Positions 1 through 14,873 of a stretch of DNA of 64,000 nucleotides are shown one piece after another. This DNA comes from Glandiceps talaboti (Eukaryota; Hemichordata; Enteropneusta; Spengelidae). The position numbers and the translations under genes are program-made. The notes beneath the pieces were generated by a model. It was not told the origin of the DNA. It was given only the letters and a program-made list of their open reading frames with translations, and did not search any database. The stretch is taken from the NCBI RefSeq assembly GCF_964340395.1, contig NC_135561.1:6505518-6569517 (forward strand), given 5' to 3'. Positions within the stretch are counted from its first letter, which is position 1, and each line of letters begins with the position of its first letter.

Positions 1-295
1 GGGCAGATAAACTTCCTGATTCAAAGGTGCCAATACTCATGTGTAGTATTGCATTTTATTACATTTATGTACCAGAGATTACTTGCACCAGTACATGCAC
101 ATACTAGTGGTATTTTCACTGGCGGTGCAATACCGAAAACATCATTGCATACCTGTATGTACATGTAAATTCTGACACAATTGTTCATTGTACACTAAAT
201 CACAAGATCATATAGTATCATTTTTAAGGAAATTTGCTTTTTTTCAGATAGAAATAATATGGTTCAATGAAATTGTTTGAATGTATTTATTTCAG

Positions 296-3200
296 AACTA
301 TACTGCCCAGATGATTATTTCAAGTGTCGGGATGGTGTAGGGTGTGTCCCACAGAGGTCTGTCTGTAACACATACTCAGATTGTTATGATGGTAGTGATG
401 AAATGGACTGCACATGTAAGTTAAAGGCTAGGGATTCAATCCCAGGTTCTCACATTTGTGTTATCTTATCACTGGATCCAGAATGACATAGAATCATAGC
501 TTTGTTCAAGACCAACTTTTTCTGTGATTAAAACCGACTTATTTCATCATCATTTATTGAATATATAAATCTGAAGTTTTCACTTTAAAAGTTACTTTTC
601 CCATTTGTACAGAGGTTGTTTTTTTAAGACATTTTTCATCCTACTCTGCACTTGACCTTTAAATGCAAATATTTACTGCTCAGTTATTGTTAATTTGAAT
701 TTTCTTCTTTTGTTTTAGACAAGACATGTTGCATATACCATAATGTAATATTTTCCTTAGTTTTAAAATGTCCATATAATGTGTTTATATCTGATTCATT
801 ACTTGTATTTCATATCGTCCAAGTTGTACTTGCTGTACTAACTGGAGTAAATTATTTCAATCAGACAACCAACCGTATGTTGAGTGAAGGTTGATTTTAT
901 CCATAGGTAGTACCCAGTAACAGGTTTACATTGTGATCATGTTGTGCGTGCTGATTTTTGGGTGCAGATCCAACAATCTAAGTGGTTGGCTTTATCGTAC
1001 CATTTTATGTGTACTGAGCTATACAAAATCATTTACCCACAGGTGATTCAATACTGTTCAGGGCGTATGATATTACAAGTATGTCAGCTACATTTATGTC
1101 TAACAAAACAGTTTCAAAAAATGTCACAGTTGCAGCTTGTGCTTTAATTCCACAAAGAAATTACTAATCCTTGCAATGTTTGGTTTTATATTTTAACCCA
1201 TAGTACAGTTCTACGAAGAGCGCCAAATACTAAATGAGGTTGGGGCTACTGAGATACTGGCTTTCCCAGCAGGAGGTGGTTTGTACGCCCCAAATCATTT
1301 TAGCGTTTGGGTAATCAGCATTGATGCCGGGAAACAAATTTTCACCAAATTTACATCGTTTGACACTGAGAGTTGCTGTGACTATATTATGATGGGAAAT
1401 GGTCGCAATGCTTTTGATAAAGGGTCTATTGTGCTGGATAGATACGCAGGAAACACACCGCCACCAAAGTTTATTTCAACTGGTAATGCTGTATGGCTGT
1501 CATTCAGATCAGATGGAGCACGTGAAAATAACGGATTTACTGTACACTTTACAGAGGCCACTGAGACAGGTATTAAAGAATCTTTCATTTCATTAACAGT
1601 TAATATGAATCCATGCAAGCAAAAAGGAGATGTCAATCTTTGTGATTGTATGAATCCAGCTACCAATCACACACATTTGACACATTATAAAATTTTCAAT
1701 GCCCCCTCCCCCAACCCCCGTACAAACGGTTTCACCATAGAAATACCACTAGCTATTGGGAAACTGTATATCAAAGTAACATGGCAGTACTAGTGGTTGG
1801 TAATTTACTTGTACTTATGAATGGGTTGCCCAATCGATCGACATTAGATATGGCATTGATAGAGTTAATTATTTATCATTTGCTTCCTACAAAAGTAACA
1901 CAACTCCCACCCCACATCACCCATAGTTTTACTTTCCTCAAATGGACATGATGTCATTATTATATATTATCATTACCCCACATAATAAATTTTAGTTTAC
2001 ATACTGTTTTGTTGGTTTTCACAGATTGTTATTTAGAGTTCAAGTGTTCCAATGGTCTTTGTATTGATGCAGACCTTGAATGTGATCAGAAGGAAGATTG
2101 CATTGGTGGTGATGATGAGCAGTCTTGCAGTGATGGTAATTAGTATTCTTATTTCTAATCAAGGACATGTATAGGAAATACATACTTGGGCTATCATTTA
2201 CCCAAATTGAGCATGCACTGAGGCCAAGGACTGTGAAATTATATAGTTGCATGAATATTTAGTCCAGAGTGATCATTAAGTCTCAAGTCCTCTGTCTTCG
2301 TGCAAGAATGGGGGCTAACCAAGACTACATATTTTTTGTGGTTACAAAAACAGTAAGACAGATTGTTTACAGCAAATGAGTGCATTTTTATGGATGGACA
2401 GATACTGTCATTTCCATGATGCATCATTCAAAATGGCTGATTTACAAGTTCCCTATTGAAACAGTTCAACTCGGATATCATCAAATGTTTTTTTCCAGCC
2501 ACGACAAAAGCAGTTTCATGAAAGAAAGTTTGTTTAAATGTACCTAAATACTTCTGTGGTATCTCTATTTTTTAATGACATGTATTTATTTGTATCTTTT
2601 GATTTTCAGACTGTTCCAAATTGTTTGCTTTTAGTGGAAATGAAGTAATCAACATCACTACTCCAAATTACCCTCTATATTACCCTGATAATTCTGACTG
2701 TCTATGGTTTGTGAGAAACGAAGATGGTGGACAAATTCTCGTACAATTTAGAGACTTCCAGACAGAGGTCAAATTTGATGTTCTCAACTTGGGTACTGGA
2801 GAGAACTCTTCCGATCCCAATTCAGTCATCTTCGGCCAGTACTCTGGCAATAAAGTACCACCACCGTACATTTCCAGTACAGATGTAATCTGGATCAAGT
2901 TTAAAAGTGACTATATCACCCGACAAAAGGGATTCTTTCTGACAGCCAGTGATGGTAGTGGCAAAAGTGAGTAGAATTTATAATCACAATAGTTCATGTA
3001 ACCTGTCCCATTATGGCAACGCCTGTTACGGTGACTGTGTTCATGCATGCTGGTTATTCATATGTCTCCAAGGCTATATGTGTAGTATGCAACTTTCAAT
3101 ACTCAATCAATGTCATATGCCCCATGTTTTTCTGTAATGTATAAAGCATATGATATTTGTAGATGTCAGAAGTTAATATCTATTTGCACAAATAATAATA

Positions 3201-5467
3201 AGCTAGAAATTAATGTTTTCTGTAATTAGGTATCACTGCCTGAATTCTCATAAATGAAATTTACCATCATTCTTACATAATGTGTGTGTAGGGTTAGGGT
3301 GTGTGTGTGTATGTGTGTGTGTATGTGTGTGTGAGTATGCATGCATGTATATGTGTGTGCATAAGTGTGTGTGTGTGCATGTATGCATGTATAATACAAA
3401 AATACATATGATAATTTGTATAAATGTGTCCATTTTTGCAGACATATGCTAGATTCAGTTAAATCAATTATATTTTTTGTAGATCTCCTCACATTTCACT
3501 ATTACAATAATAATGAGTTCCTTCTATCATACCTTTTTCAGCTTGTGAAGAGATAGCACCCTCTACAAATGCATGTGGTGACACTATCTGTCTAGGTGCC
3601 TCTAACTTCTGTGACAGAAATAATGACTGTGGAAACTGGGAGGATGAGATGGACTGCAGTAAGTGTTTAACAGTTTCTTTGTCAGGCAATTTACACCAAA
3701 TACTGCATTTTTTTAATGTTGTGTCCTATAGAAAATATCTCTACATTGCAAATGTAACACCCATGTAGAACAGTGTCCATCCATTGCAGATACAAATTGT
3801 ATGTTTTAGGGAGGCTAACTCAATTCCTATCCATGCATTAACCCTATAACCATAGTAAACATCTTATTATATTATACCAGAATATTGATGGCGCAAATCG
3901 TGAGATCTGATTGGTCTAGACATCGAACTAGCACATCTAAAATGAGCGATAATGCACGGTTGGCACGCGTCCAATTTTTTATGTGTTCACTGTTCGTCTA
4001 GAACATTGTAGTCCGTGCAGGGATGAAACCAGAAAATGTCGCGTCTTATCTTGTTTCCGATATTTTCAATATACTGGTATAATATAATAGCGATAAACCA
4101 CCCCCTGGGAATGGTATACCACTCGGTTTTGACCAGTGAACTCAATATATGCACTCGCTTTCGCTCGTGCATATATTTCGTTCACTGGTCAAAACCTCTT
4201 GGTATACCATCCCTAGGGGTGGTTTATTGCTTAAGTTTGACTGTAAGTAGTGTATCTATTGTGCAATTGGACCTCTGTTGTACATGCTTGCCAATGATGC
4301 AAGCTAAGTTTGTGTTAGAGACTTAATGCTAGGGAGTCTAACACGCTTCCTCTCCTTGACCTAACCTAACTTTAACTCCCTAAGCTTGTATACAAAGTGT
4401 GCATCCATTGTAGAGTTAGTCCAGTGTTGTACCTTAATTCCTGTCTTGTTTCTAATGTAAATGATAAACAGGTTTGATAAAGGTATACTTGTTATTGTCA
4501 TTTTTAGCATGTCACCCTACTATGGAGTACAGATGTATAAACGGTCCCTGTGTTGCCAGAGGAGATCTCTGTAATGGTGTTCAACAGTGTCCGTCAGGAG
4601 ATGATGAAATAGATTGCTGTAAGTTTGTTATCTAGATAACATATGTATTGATAACATTTGAGTTTTGAGGTTATAGGGGTGCTGGTGTTTGTGGTTGAAG
4701 CGTTGATGATGATTATTATGATGGTGGTGGTGGTGGTGGTGGTGGCTGTGGTGGTGGTCATGGGGGGTGGTGGTGGTGATGGTGGTGATTATGACTACTT
4801 ACTGACTTACATATTGGCATCAACATATCAATACATACTTGATTTAGTCATTGCATTGTTTGTACTTTTGCAGCATATTTTGAATGTGATAATGATGAAG
4901 AAGTTTTTAGTCAGCTGGTGTGTGATGGTATCAATGATTGTGGAGATAACAGTGATGAAGAACAGGATTGTAGTAAGTATTGTTATTATAACAAATATAT
5001 GGGACGCAGTGTTTTTATGAAGCTAGGGAGTAAGTGTAGCTGTGTTTTTCTGTGCGTTTTACTGCTATATCACGTAGTCTGCTACCAGAGTTCCAAAGCC
5101 TTCTAGCAAAATCTTTGCAAATACTTCTTGAGAAATGAAGAAATATACTGACAGAGACAGATGTGGTAAGAGATGGGTCAACAGACAGACAGACAGACAG
5201 ACAGGCAGTGAGAGGTGAACAGATCAACAGAAAATACAGACAGTGAGAGAGGGATGGATAAAGCAACAGACATGACGAGGTGGATAGACATACAGAATGG
5301 GAGGTGGAATAATAATACTAACAATTATAATACATGGTTTATTGAAACAAAATGGCGACCAAAATAAAATGGTCAAATTGCTTGAGTTCAACTATCAGGA
5401 ATGATATGGATGAGTGATGGACAGATAGGAAGACAATGGGAGGTGGACAGACTGTAGGAGATTATTG

Positions 5468-5515
<48 letters not shown>

Positions 5516-8044
5516 CAGTGGGAGGTACACAAGACATACAGTATAAAGATACTGTAGGAGGGCAGATGGACAGACAGACACAGTGGGCGGTACACATGCA
5601 GCACAATATAAGGATACTGTAGGAGGACAGAGAGGCATGAGCAGGTAGACAGACAGACAGCATGGGAGAGTCTGAGAAGTAGTGAAACAAGCAATGATGG
5701 TATAGACAATTCAACATATAAAGCAAATACTGACAAGGGTCTTAGAATATTCCAAGCTTTGTTCTTGGGTAGTATGAAGTACCGGTAGGTTATATAATAT
5801 ATTTTAATCTTAAAAGAATCATACTGTTATTTGCATTGTAATAACTTTAATTTCCCTTACAGTTTGTGCTGATCACCAACTTGACTGTGGTGATGGCAAG
5901 TGTATCACTAGTAACTACAGATGTGATGGCAAACAGGATTGTGTTGATGGCCGAGATGAGCAAAATTGTGGTAAGTATCATTCCATGCCTATTATTTTTT
6001 TTGTAATGAAATTTCTACTCACAACAAAACATATCTTGGAAGTGAATCTTGGATTCGTGAAATCTTTTTTAACTCTGCGAGTAGAAATTTCATGACTACG
6101 TATGAATCTAGAGTCCATGAACATTCATTCTTGCATGTCTATAATTGTTATTTTGGGACAAAAAAGATGTATTATATTGCATTGTAATGTATTGTATTGT
6201 GTTGTATCATATTGTATTGTATGGTATTTTATTGTAATGTTACGTATTGCACTGTATTGTATTGTATTGTATTGTATTGTATTGTATTGTATTGTATTAA
6301 ATTCTCAATATTACAATCAGCGCACATTATATTGTCCTTTACATTATTATTTGAATACCATTATCATTAAAATGAGAGGAAATTCTAACACTAAAGACAA
6401 TAACAATCAACTGAATGGACTACTTGCGAAATTTGCTATAAATGATATTCTGCAAGTCTACTTTGTTGTTTTATTTTGACTCTCTATAAGATCAAAAGCT
6501 ATCACAGGTACCGAGAGTCATTATGCTAAACTCTTTTTCATGGACTCTCATTGATTACAGTGTGCCAAAGCTGGCAATGGCAGTGTACCAATCAAAATTG
6601 TATTGCATTCTGGGAACGATGCAATGACGTTGATGACTGTGGTGATGGCAGTGATGAAAACTTCTGTGATGGTAAAAAACCATTTCATATTTATATTCCA
6701 TATTCTATATTCTAATAATTGTGTTTATCCTTAAAGTATATTTATTTATTAAACACAGAGAAATATCACAACTTGTGAAGCATGTTACAAGGACTTGTTT
6801 CCACAGAAAAATCTTTTGTGTATATTCAGCTAAAGTAAATCTAGTGCCAAAAAATCCCTATTACTACAGTACAGAAAAGCTTGAATTGCCTACGTTCTTT
6901 AACATCACAAGGAGATGAAGCTATTTTGAAGTAGTCAAACAGAATGACAAAACTGATTTGTATGTGTTTATATTTCAGTTTGCACTCAACATGAGTTTAC
7001 ATGCCGTAGTTATGAATGTATAGCATCGTTCCTGGTGTGTGACCGTAAATTCGACTGTGCTGATGGAAGTGATGAATTTAATTGCAGTAAGTTGAAAGTT
7101 TTCAAATACTTATATTTCATAAAGTTGAGGTTGTCAGTATGTTTTTCCCTGTAAGATTGATATTAATTGACCATTAACACCCAATTAATATCAATTACAA
7201 AGCAATTGTGCAAGTGTTTAATGTTGTCTATATTTTAACATAGGTAGGTTATTGAAACCATGCAGTGATGCAGAGTCCCAAAGAGAAGTGCCCTCCTTTT
7301 TCTGTCAATGGAGCACTTTGTTCATAACATATTGTGTTCAAATCTATTATGATGTTTGATGGCATGTAGTGTGATATGTTATTGAATTCATTTTATACAT
7401 ATTAGAAATTTCTGCCTTAAAATATTTTTCAGTGTCTCTCCTTTTTCTGTCAATGGAGCAATTTGTTCATAACATGTTGTGTTCAAATCTATTATGATGT
7501 TTGATGGCATGTAGTGTATATGTTATTGAATTTATTTGATACATATTAGAAATTTCTGTCTTAAAATATATTTCAGTGTCTCTCAGTATCCATGTTCTAT
7601 AAGTCATACATATTTCTAAACTTTTGAGGCTTTGACTTACGCAGGTTATAAAACACAAACAGTTCAAATTGGGTTTTAGCATTGAGCTTTCTATCTGTCT
7701 TGGTCTACGATTCTCATCAGAATGACAAATTCCATAGTTACAGCTGACCACTAGGTGGCGGTATGATCAGCCGATTGTAGGTATTGGGTTGTTCGATGCC
7801 CCTATCTCAGTTGATCTTACTGATAAGCATTTTTTCCTCTTTTGTGGCATTGTAAGCTAGAACAGGTCATGCAAAGTATTGATAACAAGTCAAGATTTTA
7901 ATCATATCGTCTTATTTATCTATATATCAGCTTGTAATGCAGATGAATTTCAATGTAAGAGTGATGGAATGTGTATACCGAAGTATCTAGAATGTAATGA
8001 CATTATCAGTTGTAAAGATGGTAGTGATGAAGATGAGCACTGTG
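296..8044 (+). CDS. Gene 1 N-terminal LDLa and CUB modules
   Basis: Nine LDLa exons (99-120 bp each) and two CUB exons (366 and 357 bp), all bounded by phase 1 introns, the usual arrangement for shuffled modules. Typical LDLa signatures include [16 protein letters not shown] (5863-5970) and [16 protein letters not shown] (6979-7086). The exon at 4874-4972 is short by one disulfide: it has four cysteines instead of six. The CUB exons at 1204-1569 and 2610-2966 contain YAGNTPPP and YSGNKVPPP at the same place, followed by conserved W/F-rich strands. Confidence 0.88.
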
Positions 8045-9009
8045 GTAAGTTCTGTTATCTTGTCTTGTTTTCTACTGTACGAATCATCTCAGGTTGCTGT
8101 TAATAACTGAATATTTGCACATTTGACATTTATTAGTGATTTAAAGCTGCATTTACATGATAACGTTTTCAAATAAAAATAATAAAAATTAATAGTATCG
8201 ATTTCGTTTTAATGCGTTCTTATGTGTTTACTTAACAGCAAATAAATGATTTTGACTGTGTACACGGAGACAACGAATACACCCCAAAATGATGTTGTAC
8301 ATGCATAAACATAACAACACAGTAGAACACACACACATACATCATCGATGGGTGATTCCTGAGGTTAAATATGTCTATTTTTGCATTGTAGTGTTTTCAG
8401 TCATTTACACAACACTGTTTTCGAATCTTTCTGTTTTTACCCATTTACACAGACTCCATTTTCGAAAGAAAATGGATCATTAAAACGATTGGCTTTGAGT
8501 AGCATTTTCAAATTATTGGATGATATGGCTTTCAGTTCATTAACCTTAAATTCAGTTCTATGTACTCAGATGTGATTGGAACTATTTCTTTTCACCAACA
8601 GATTCAAATCCAGGATTAACTCTTTGTGGGGGAGATGTAAACGTAGACAGCAATTCAGCAGCTGTAATCACATCACCTTTGTACCCTGCCAATTACCCAA
8701 GCATAGTCGACTGTAAATGGATAATACACGGCCCTCCTGATGCTGAATATTTGGAAGTAGTTTTCGTCGAATTTTTGACCGATTCGAGTGATTTCTTGAT
8801 CATTGGCGGTGGTAATGATCCTTCGGACTTGCTTTCTGTTGTCGGCAGTTACTCAGGAAATGAAGCCCATGGTTTCCAACTGATTGGAAATGAAATGTGG
8901 ATGAGATTTGGAAGCAATCTGCTGTTAAATCTTAAAGGCTTTAAAGTCATTGTCTCAGTGTCAACTGGATCACGTATGTACAGGTTTATTTTTGTAAAGA
9001 TGTCTCAAA

Positions 9010-9046
<37 letters not shown>

Positions 9047-9896
9047 GCCTTTATTTCAACTCGATAGACTGTTGAGCCAAATGGCTCTTCTCACACAGTG
9101 TTGAGCAAATAAAAAAAAATTTACACTATATACATTAAACATGATAAAAATTAAACAGACAACTGCTAAAATACAAAAACGTAACAGGTATAGACTAAAA
9201 ACACAAAAAGAAACACACAAACGGGGTGCCAACCTAGTTATTAAGAAGATGGCGCTTGCAATTTCTTTTGAATGATTGAAGCGAAGAGCTAGAATTTACC
9301 TCTTTGGGCAGACTATTCCACAATTTAACCCTGTTATACATAAAACTTTGTTTAAAGAATTGGGTCCTATGCCTTGGTACATACAAATCCTCTCTGTCTG
9401 CAGACCTAGTATTTCATCCGTGGATCTGCTGGACACCTTTAAAATGTAAGGTTGTCTCATACGAATTCCAAAATGGCTTCTTTAGCCACTCATACTTCCT
9501 TCCTGTACCTGGTTACACTTCCACTTCATAGTTAGCTTTCTAAGACTCTTCTTCTAATATGATATCAAATTTAAATATACTTTTTTGCAATTGAATGTAA
9601 GGTTTACTGCTGTGAATGTGTGCCAATTTATTTTGGTGGTGTTGTGTCTGTGTGTGTATCATTTCTTTTTGTTTATGGTTTTGTGGGATGCGATGTCTGT
9701 GTGTATTTTTCTGTCTATGTCATTTGTTCGTTTATTGTTATGTCTGTGTATATGTCATTTCTGTTTGTTTATGGCTGTTATGAGCATGTCTGTCTGTGTA
9801 TATGTCATTTCTGTTTGTTTATGGCTGTTATGAGCATGTCTGTCTGTGTATTTGTCTGTCTGTATGTACATTTCCTCCATAAATGGTAATATACTA

Positions 9897-9944
<48 letters not shown>

Positions 9945-10381
9945 CTCCATAAATGGTAATATATCTTGCGTGCAAACAATAACTTTTAATATGTTACTTC
10001 ATCAGGATGTGATACTGGCTTTGTATGTGACAGTGGACTTAAATGTATTCAACCTGAATTCAAATGTAATGACGTCGTCAATTGTTATGATGGTACGGAT
10101 GAATCAGAAGAGGCCGGCTGTGGTGAGCATCTTTTCGAGTTTGAATATCAGAATTTGGGATAAAAATATGAAATCAGTATTTATAATAGTGTACACTTTA
10201 TCCAACAATAATCTCAACTAACGTATTTCCTTCAAGTTTGCTTTAACAGATTCTTTAGTTACCATGACTTGGTCTAAATTATTTTTTTTTTGTAGCTAGG
10301 GACAGCATTGTTTGTTTGGTTGTGTGTTGTGTTTTCCTTTCTCGTATGTGCTGTAGTTCTTTTTCGTTTGTTTCTGTATTA

Positions 10382-10418
<37 letters not shown>

Positions 10419-13400
10419 GTGTACACTTTAAAGTCACCTTCACGATTAAGTGATACACATATAGTGCAGAAAGTGTGTTACACAGGCACATACCTATAAT
10501 GATACAACCATTGATATCAACTGACATGGAAGTATACAATACAATCTCTATTGTCAGTGTGCACAGGTATGAATACTTTATACAACAATCACTTGACCAG
10601 ATTGCCATTTATACAAATGATTGGGGCACAGTAGTGGTCCAAATTGTGCCCATTGACTTTAGCCAATCAGGCAGAGAGAACCAAAACTTTGAGGTTAGAA
10701 ACTGAGAAAGAAGTGAAATATTCAAAATTTGACAATTTAGTATTTCCTTTAGCACATAAACATACATTAACATCTGTTTATAGGGGCAGGATACCTTATA
10801 AGTTCATATTGTTTGATAAATGAGAAAAGTTTATTTCTTCTACTGTTGTTGAAATTGAAATATGTCTTATACGTCAAATCTCCCAAGTTTTGATCAATGC
10901 TAACGCCATACTGATTAGAGAAAGTGATTGAAACCGATGCATTTTATCTTGTGTAACATCTAAGTTTGTTTTTTTTAAATCAAGTGAATTCATTTATAGA
11001 TATCCTTCCTATCCTTCCCTTTACAATTAAACCCTGATGGTAATCAAACGATGACTCTAACTTGATTTGCCATTCATTTCTCTTACAGTGTGCGAGTCTG
11101 ATGAGTTCATGTGTACAAGTGGTGAATGTATATATCTAAGTGAACGCTGTGATGGATCACATGATTGTGATGATAGCAGTGACGAGTTAAATTGTGGTAA
11201 GTGTATTTTGATATGAGGATATTATTTATTTGTTTAAAAAATATGAGGCTCTTATTAATAACAGTTACTCTAAACATGCAAACTTTTTTTTCTTTTTTTA
11301 AAATATTTATTTCACCAGAAATTGTACATAACAGGAAAAAAAAGAGGAGGAAAAGCAAATAACTGACAGTGGATTTTATGATTTTGTATATCGGGGCTTT
11401 TTAAAGTTTACACTTAGGGTGGACACTATACAAACTTGAGTAGGAAAATTATTGAAAATTTGTTCAATTATAATTTTTGAAATAATTTAGAGATATTATT
11501 CCTCAATATTCTGTCTTCAATAATCAAGGAAAATACAAGTGATCTAACAGTCTAATGATTCATAATGGCAATTGCCAAGATCACAAGTAATCGCAAGTAA
11601 TTTCCAGCGAAATGAAGAAAATATTTTGGAATAATATATAATTATACCTCCTCAAGCATAATTTTTAGAAAAATCTGGAAAAATAATGTCGATTTTGAAC
11701 ATTTTGACTCGTATTCGAAAACCATAGAACCACAGTGACATAGACACAGGTTGTCATGATGTAAAATGGGCAGAGTACAAAATGTGTTTGATCCATATTT
11801 TCTGTAGAAAGACAATAAATTGGCTTGCACAGTGTATAATCATTTATAAATGATAATTGCAGACGTGATTTGTAGCATATTTCAAATCTGACCAACTTCT
11901 TATTTTTCATCAGATTGTGAGGTGGACAGCTATATATGTGAAAATGACAAGTGTATTTCCCCAAATAGTGTTTGTGATGGAGTTGATGACTGTTTATTCA
12001 CAGAAGATGAACAAGATTGTGGTAAGTATTATTTGTAAAACATTAATGTTCGTGTACTGTCCCAGTATCAGTGTCACAATATCATATGTTAAGGCCAAAA
12101 AAAATATATATATCTGGTTCTGGTCAGCGCGCGTGCCCTGAATACCCTCGCATCGATCCTTTTTTTTCCGATAATTTTTGCTTTCCCGTTCCTTATTTAT
12201 TCCTGATATCAGGAGAACAAGCAGCTGAAATCTACCCTACATGCCAAGACTGCTTAAATACAAAGCCTAAACTGCTTCGAAGAAAAGGGAAGTTTTTCAA
12301 GAGATAAATATGATAGAACAGAGTATGTAAAGTGTCAAAAAAATGTGTATTTACTAATTTGCAAAAAAAAAAAAAAAAAAAAAATTAGGGAAAGAAAAAA
12401 AAATTCGCATCATCACACCACTTTAGAAAGTTTACCCTGACCAGAACAAGATAATTTTTTTTTTTTTGGCCTAATGTACAGTTGGCCTAGTAGTGAGAGT
12501 GGCATTCCTATCTTTTTGAGGATTTAATCTACAAGCCCAACTTATTGCTGGCAGATTTGGCCTCAGTTGACATTATACACAATAAACATACAACTTACAA
12601 GTGTGTTAACATAAAGAAAACGTTCACACAATACCATGTATTTATTTCCTCATCTCTACAGTTGAAGCAGTAACACTAAGTGATGAATTTGTGGATGTCA
12701 TTCGTGTAAATACTTTCAATGCAACCGGACTCTTAATGTGCTCTAGTGAGGCAGAATGGCAGTCTGAATATAGCGATGAAATATGTCGCTATCTGGGATA
12801 CAGGTAATTTTGAAATCTCACATTTCACAGTTATTTCATTATGTAAATTATTACATTGTGCATCAGTTTTCTTTAACATCTCAAAGTTGAAAGACTTGTC
12901 CTCTGTAGTCACAGTACAGGACATACAACCCCCATATTTAGATATTGAAATTGATGATTTGCCATATGTTTGCATAACTGTGATATGCATTTTTCTTCAA
13001 GTGAACTTGATATTCACCTGTGTTGGTAAACCCTTTTGTTCCAAACACAGTATTAAAATTTGTTACCTGTAATTTTTGACCACATAAAATATTGTTTCAT
13101 ACTAGTATTTGTAAACACCCAATGTGATAATGAATGTTCATTAACGCTAGATTCATACTTACAATGAAAATTTCTATACATATATCAAAACATTTCTTGG
13201 AAGCTAATCCCAAATTCCGTCAAAATCTCATCAACATCATCAATACACCGAGATGACTCAAATTTGTGGATCCATGTACAAGGCATTTTAGACTGCAAGT
13301 AGAAATGTTCATTACCCAAGCATATGTTTCATGTTCATTTATGTTTATAGATATTAATTATAACATTCATTTGTAATATATAATGACTAAATATTTATGT

Positions 13401-14585
13401 GAGATGTTGATTTATTTTCTACACAGTGAAGCCACAGCTACAACATTTGAAGCCATTAATCCTATATCAACTCCGCCACCATATGCTACGTTTAAGAGTA
13501 ACTTACCTGCACAGCACAATTACTTTCATGAATTAGTTGAACACAGGTGAGTGTCTATAATCATTTGAACACGAAGGATCATCATGTCATGAATACTTCT
13601 TAATCTAAACACTCCTAAGAACTTTCCCACCAAATCTCGGCCCCATCTGCTTAGTAATTTTGGAATTATAGACTTTTGACCAAGAAGACACATTTTTATA
13701 CATAATTTGCATATCACTGACAGAATCACAACGTCATGAACAATTCTTAATCTATACACCACAAGAACATTCCCACCAAATTTAAGTTTTTTACCCAAGA
13801 AATCACATTTTTTTACCCAAATCACACACTGGTGATAAGATCATTTTGATTTGAACACTTTCTCAACTGGACATCCAAGGTCATATATCCACCAAATATC
13901 ATGGCAATCAGTCCAGTGGTTTTTTTACTTTAAATTGTTTACACATACACATCCACACACACAGACAGTTGTGCTAATAAAATCCCTTCACAAGAAATGT
14001 TCAAAGAGTTGACGCCATAAGGAACTACTAATTTAAGAAGGTATGGATGCTGACAATTGTAATCACCATCATCTTCAATGATATCATTGGAAATATATCA
14101 TTCCATGTATAAACAAGCATAACTTTTTTAATCAAACCATTTGTAATCTAAATCTGGTTACTCTCTTACTCTTGAGGGAAGGCTCTCCTTCCATTCATAC
14201 CATAGTGTATCTGACCACAATTACATATAAACCCATACTTGATGTCCTTTCATTAACACATTTTGAATCAAACGGAAAGTAATGTTGTTGTTTTTTTCAC
14301 TTTTCAGTGAATCATGTCCAAGTGGAAAACTAGTAACAATTGAGTGTACGCCATACGGTATGTAATATTTCTTAATATTTGTTGACAAAAATTTGTTAGA
14401 TTTTTAGCATCTTAATAGTAAGTTTTAAAGTAGCATAATATGTGATGAGATCTTATATTCAGTGAGTGTACAAATTACACAAAATTTACCTAAAGCAAAC
14501 ATCAATTTATATAAAATCAGATCATAGTTAACACAGCAGGATAGAGGTGAATGCACAAAGTGGCTTGTGTTCTAGTTTTATTTAA

Positions 14586-14620
<35 letters not shown>

Positions 14621-14684
14621 CAGACAGACAGACAGACAGACAGACAGATAGATAGATAGACAGACATAGATGGATGGATGGATG

Positions 14685-14722
<38 letters not shown>

Positions 14723-14831
14723 CATATAGAGACAGACAGCAGACAGACAGATATACAGATAGATAGATTTACAGACAGACAGTCAGACAGACAGACAGAT
14801 AGACAGACATAGATAAATGGATGGATGGATG

Positions 14832-14873
<42 letters not shown>

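Noticed and set aside
1382-1666. Antisense frames opposite CUB exons, such as the one here and at 2680-2898
   Set aside because: They mirror well-supported CUB exons of gene 1.
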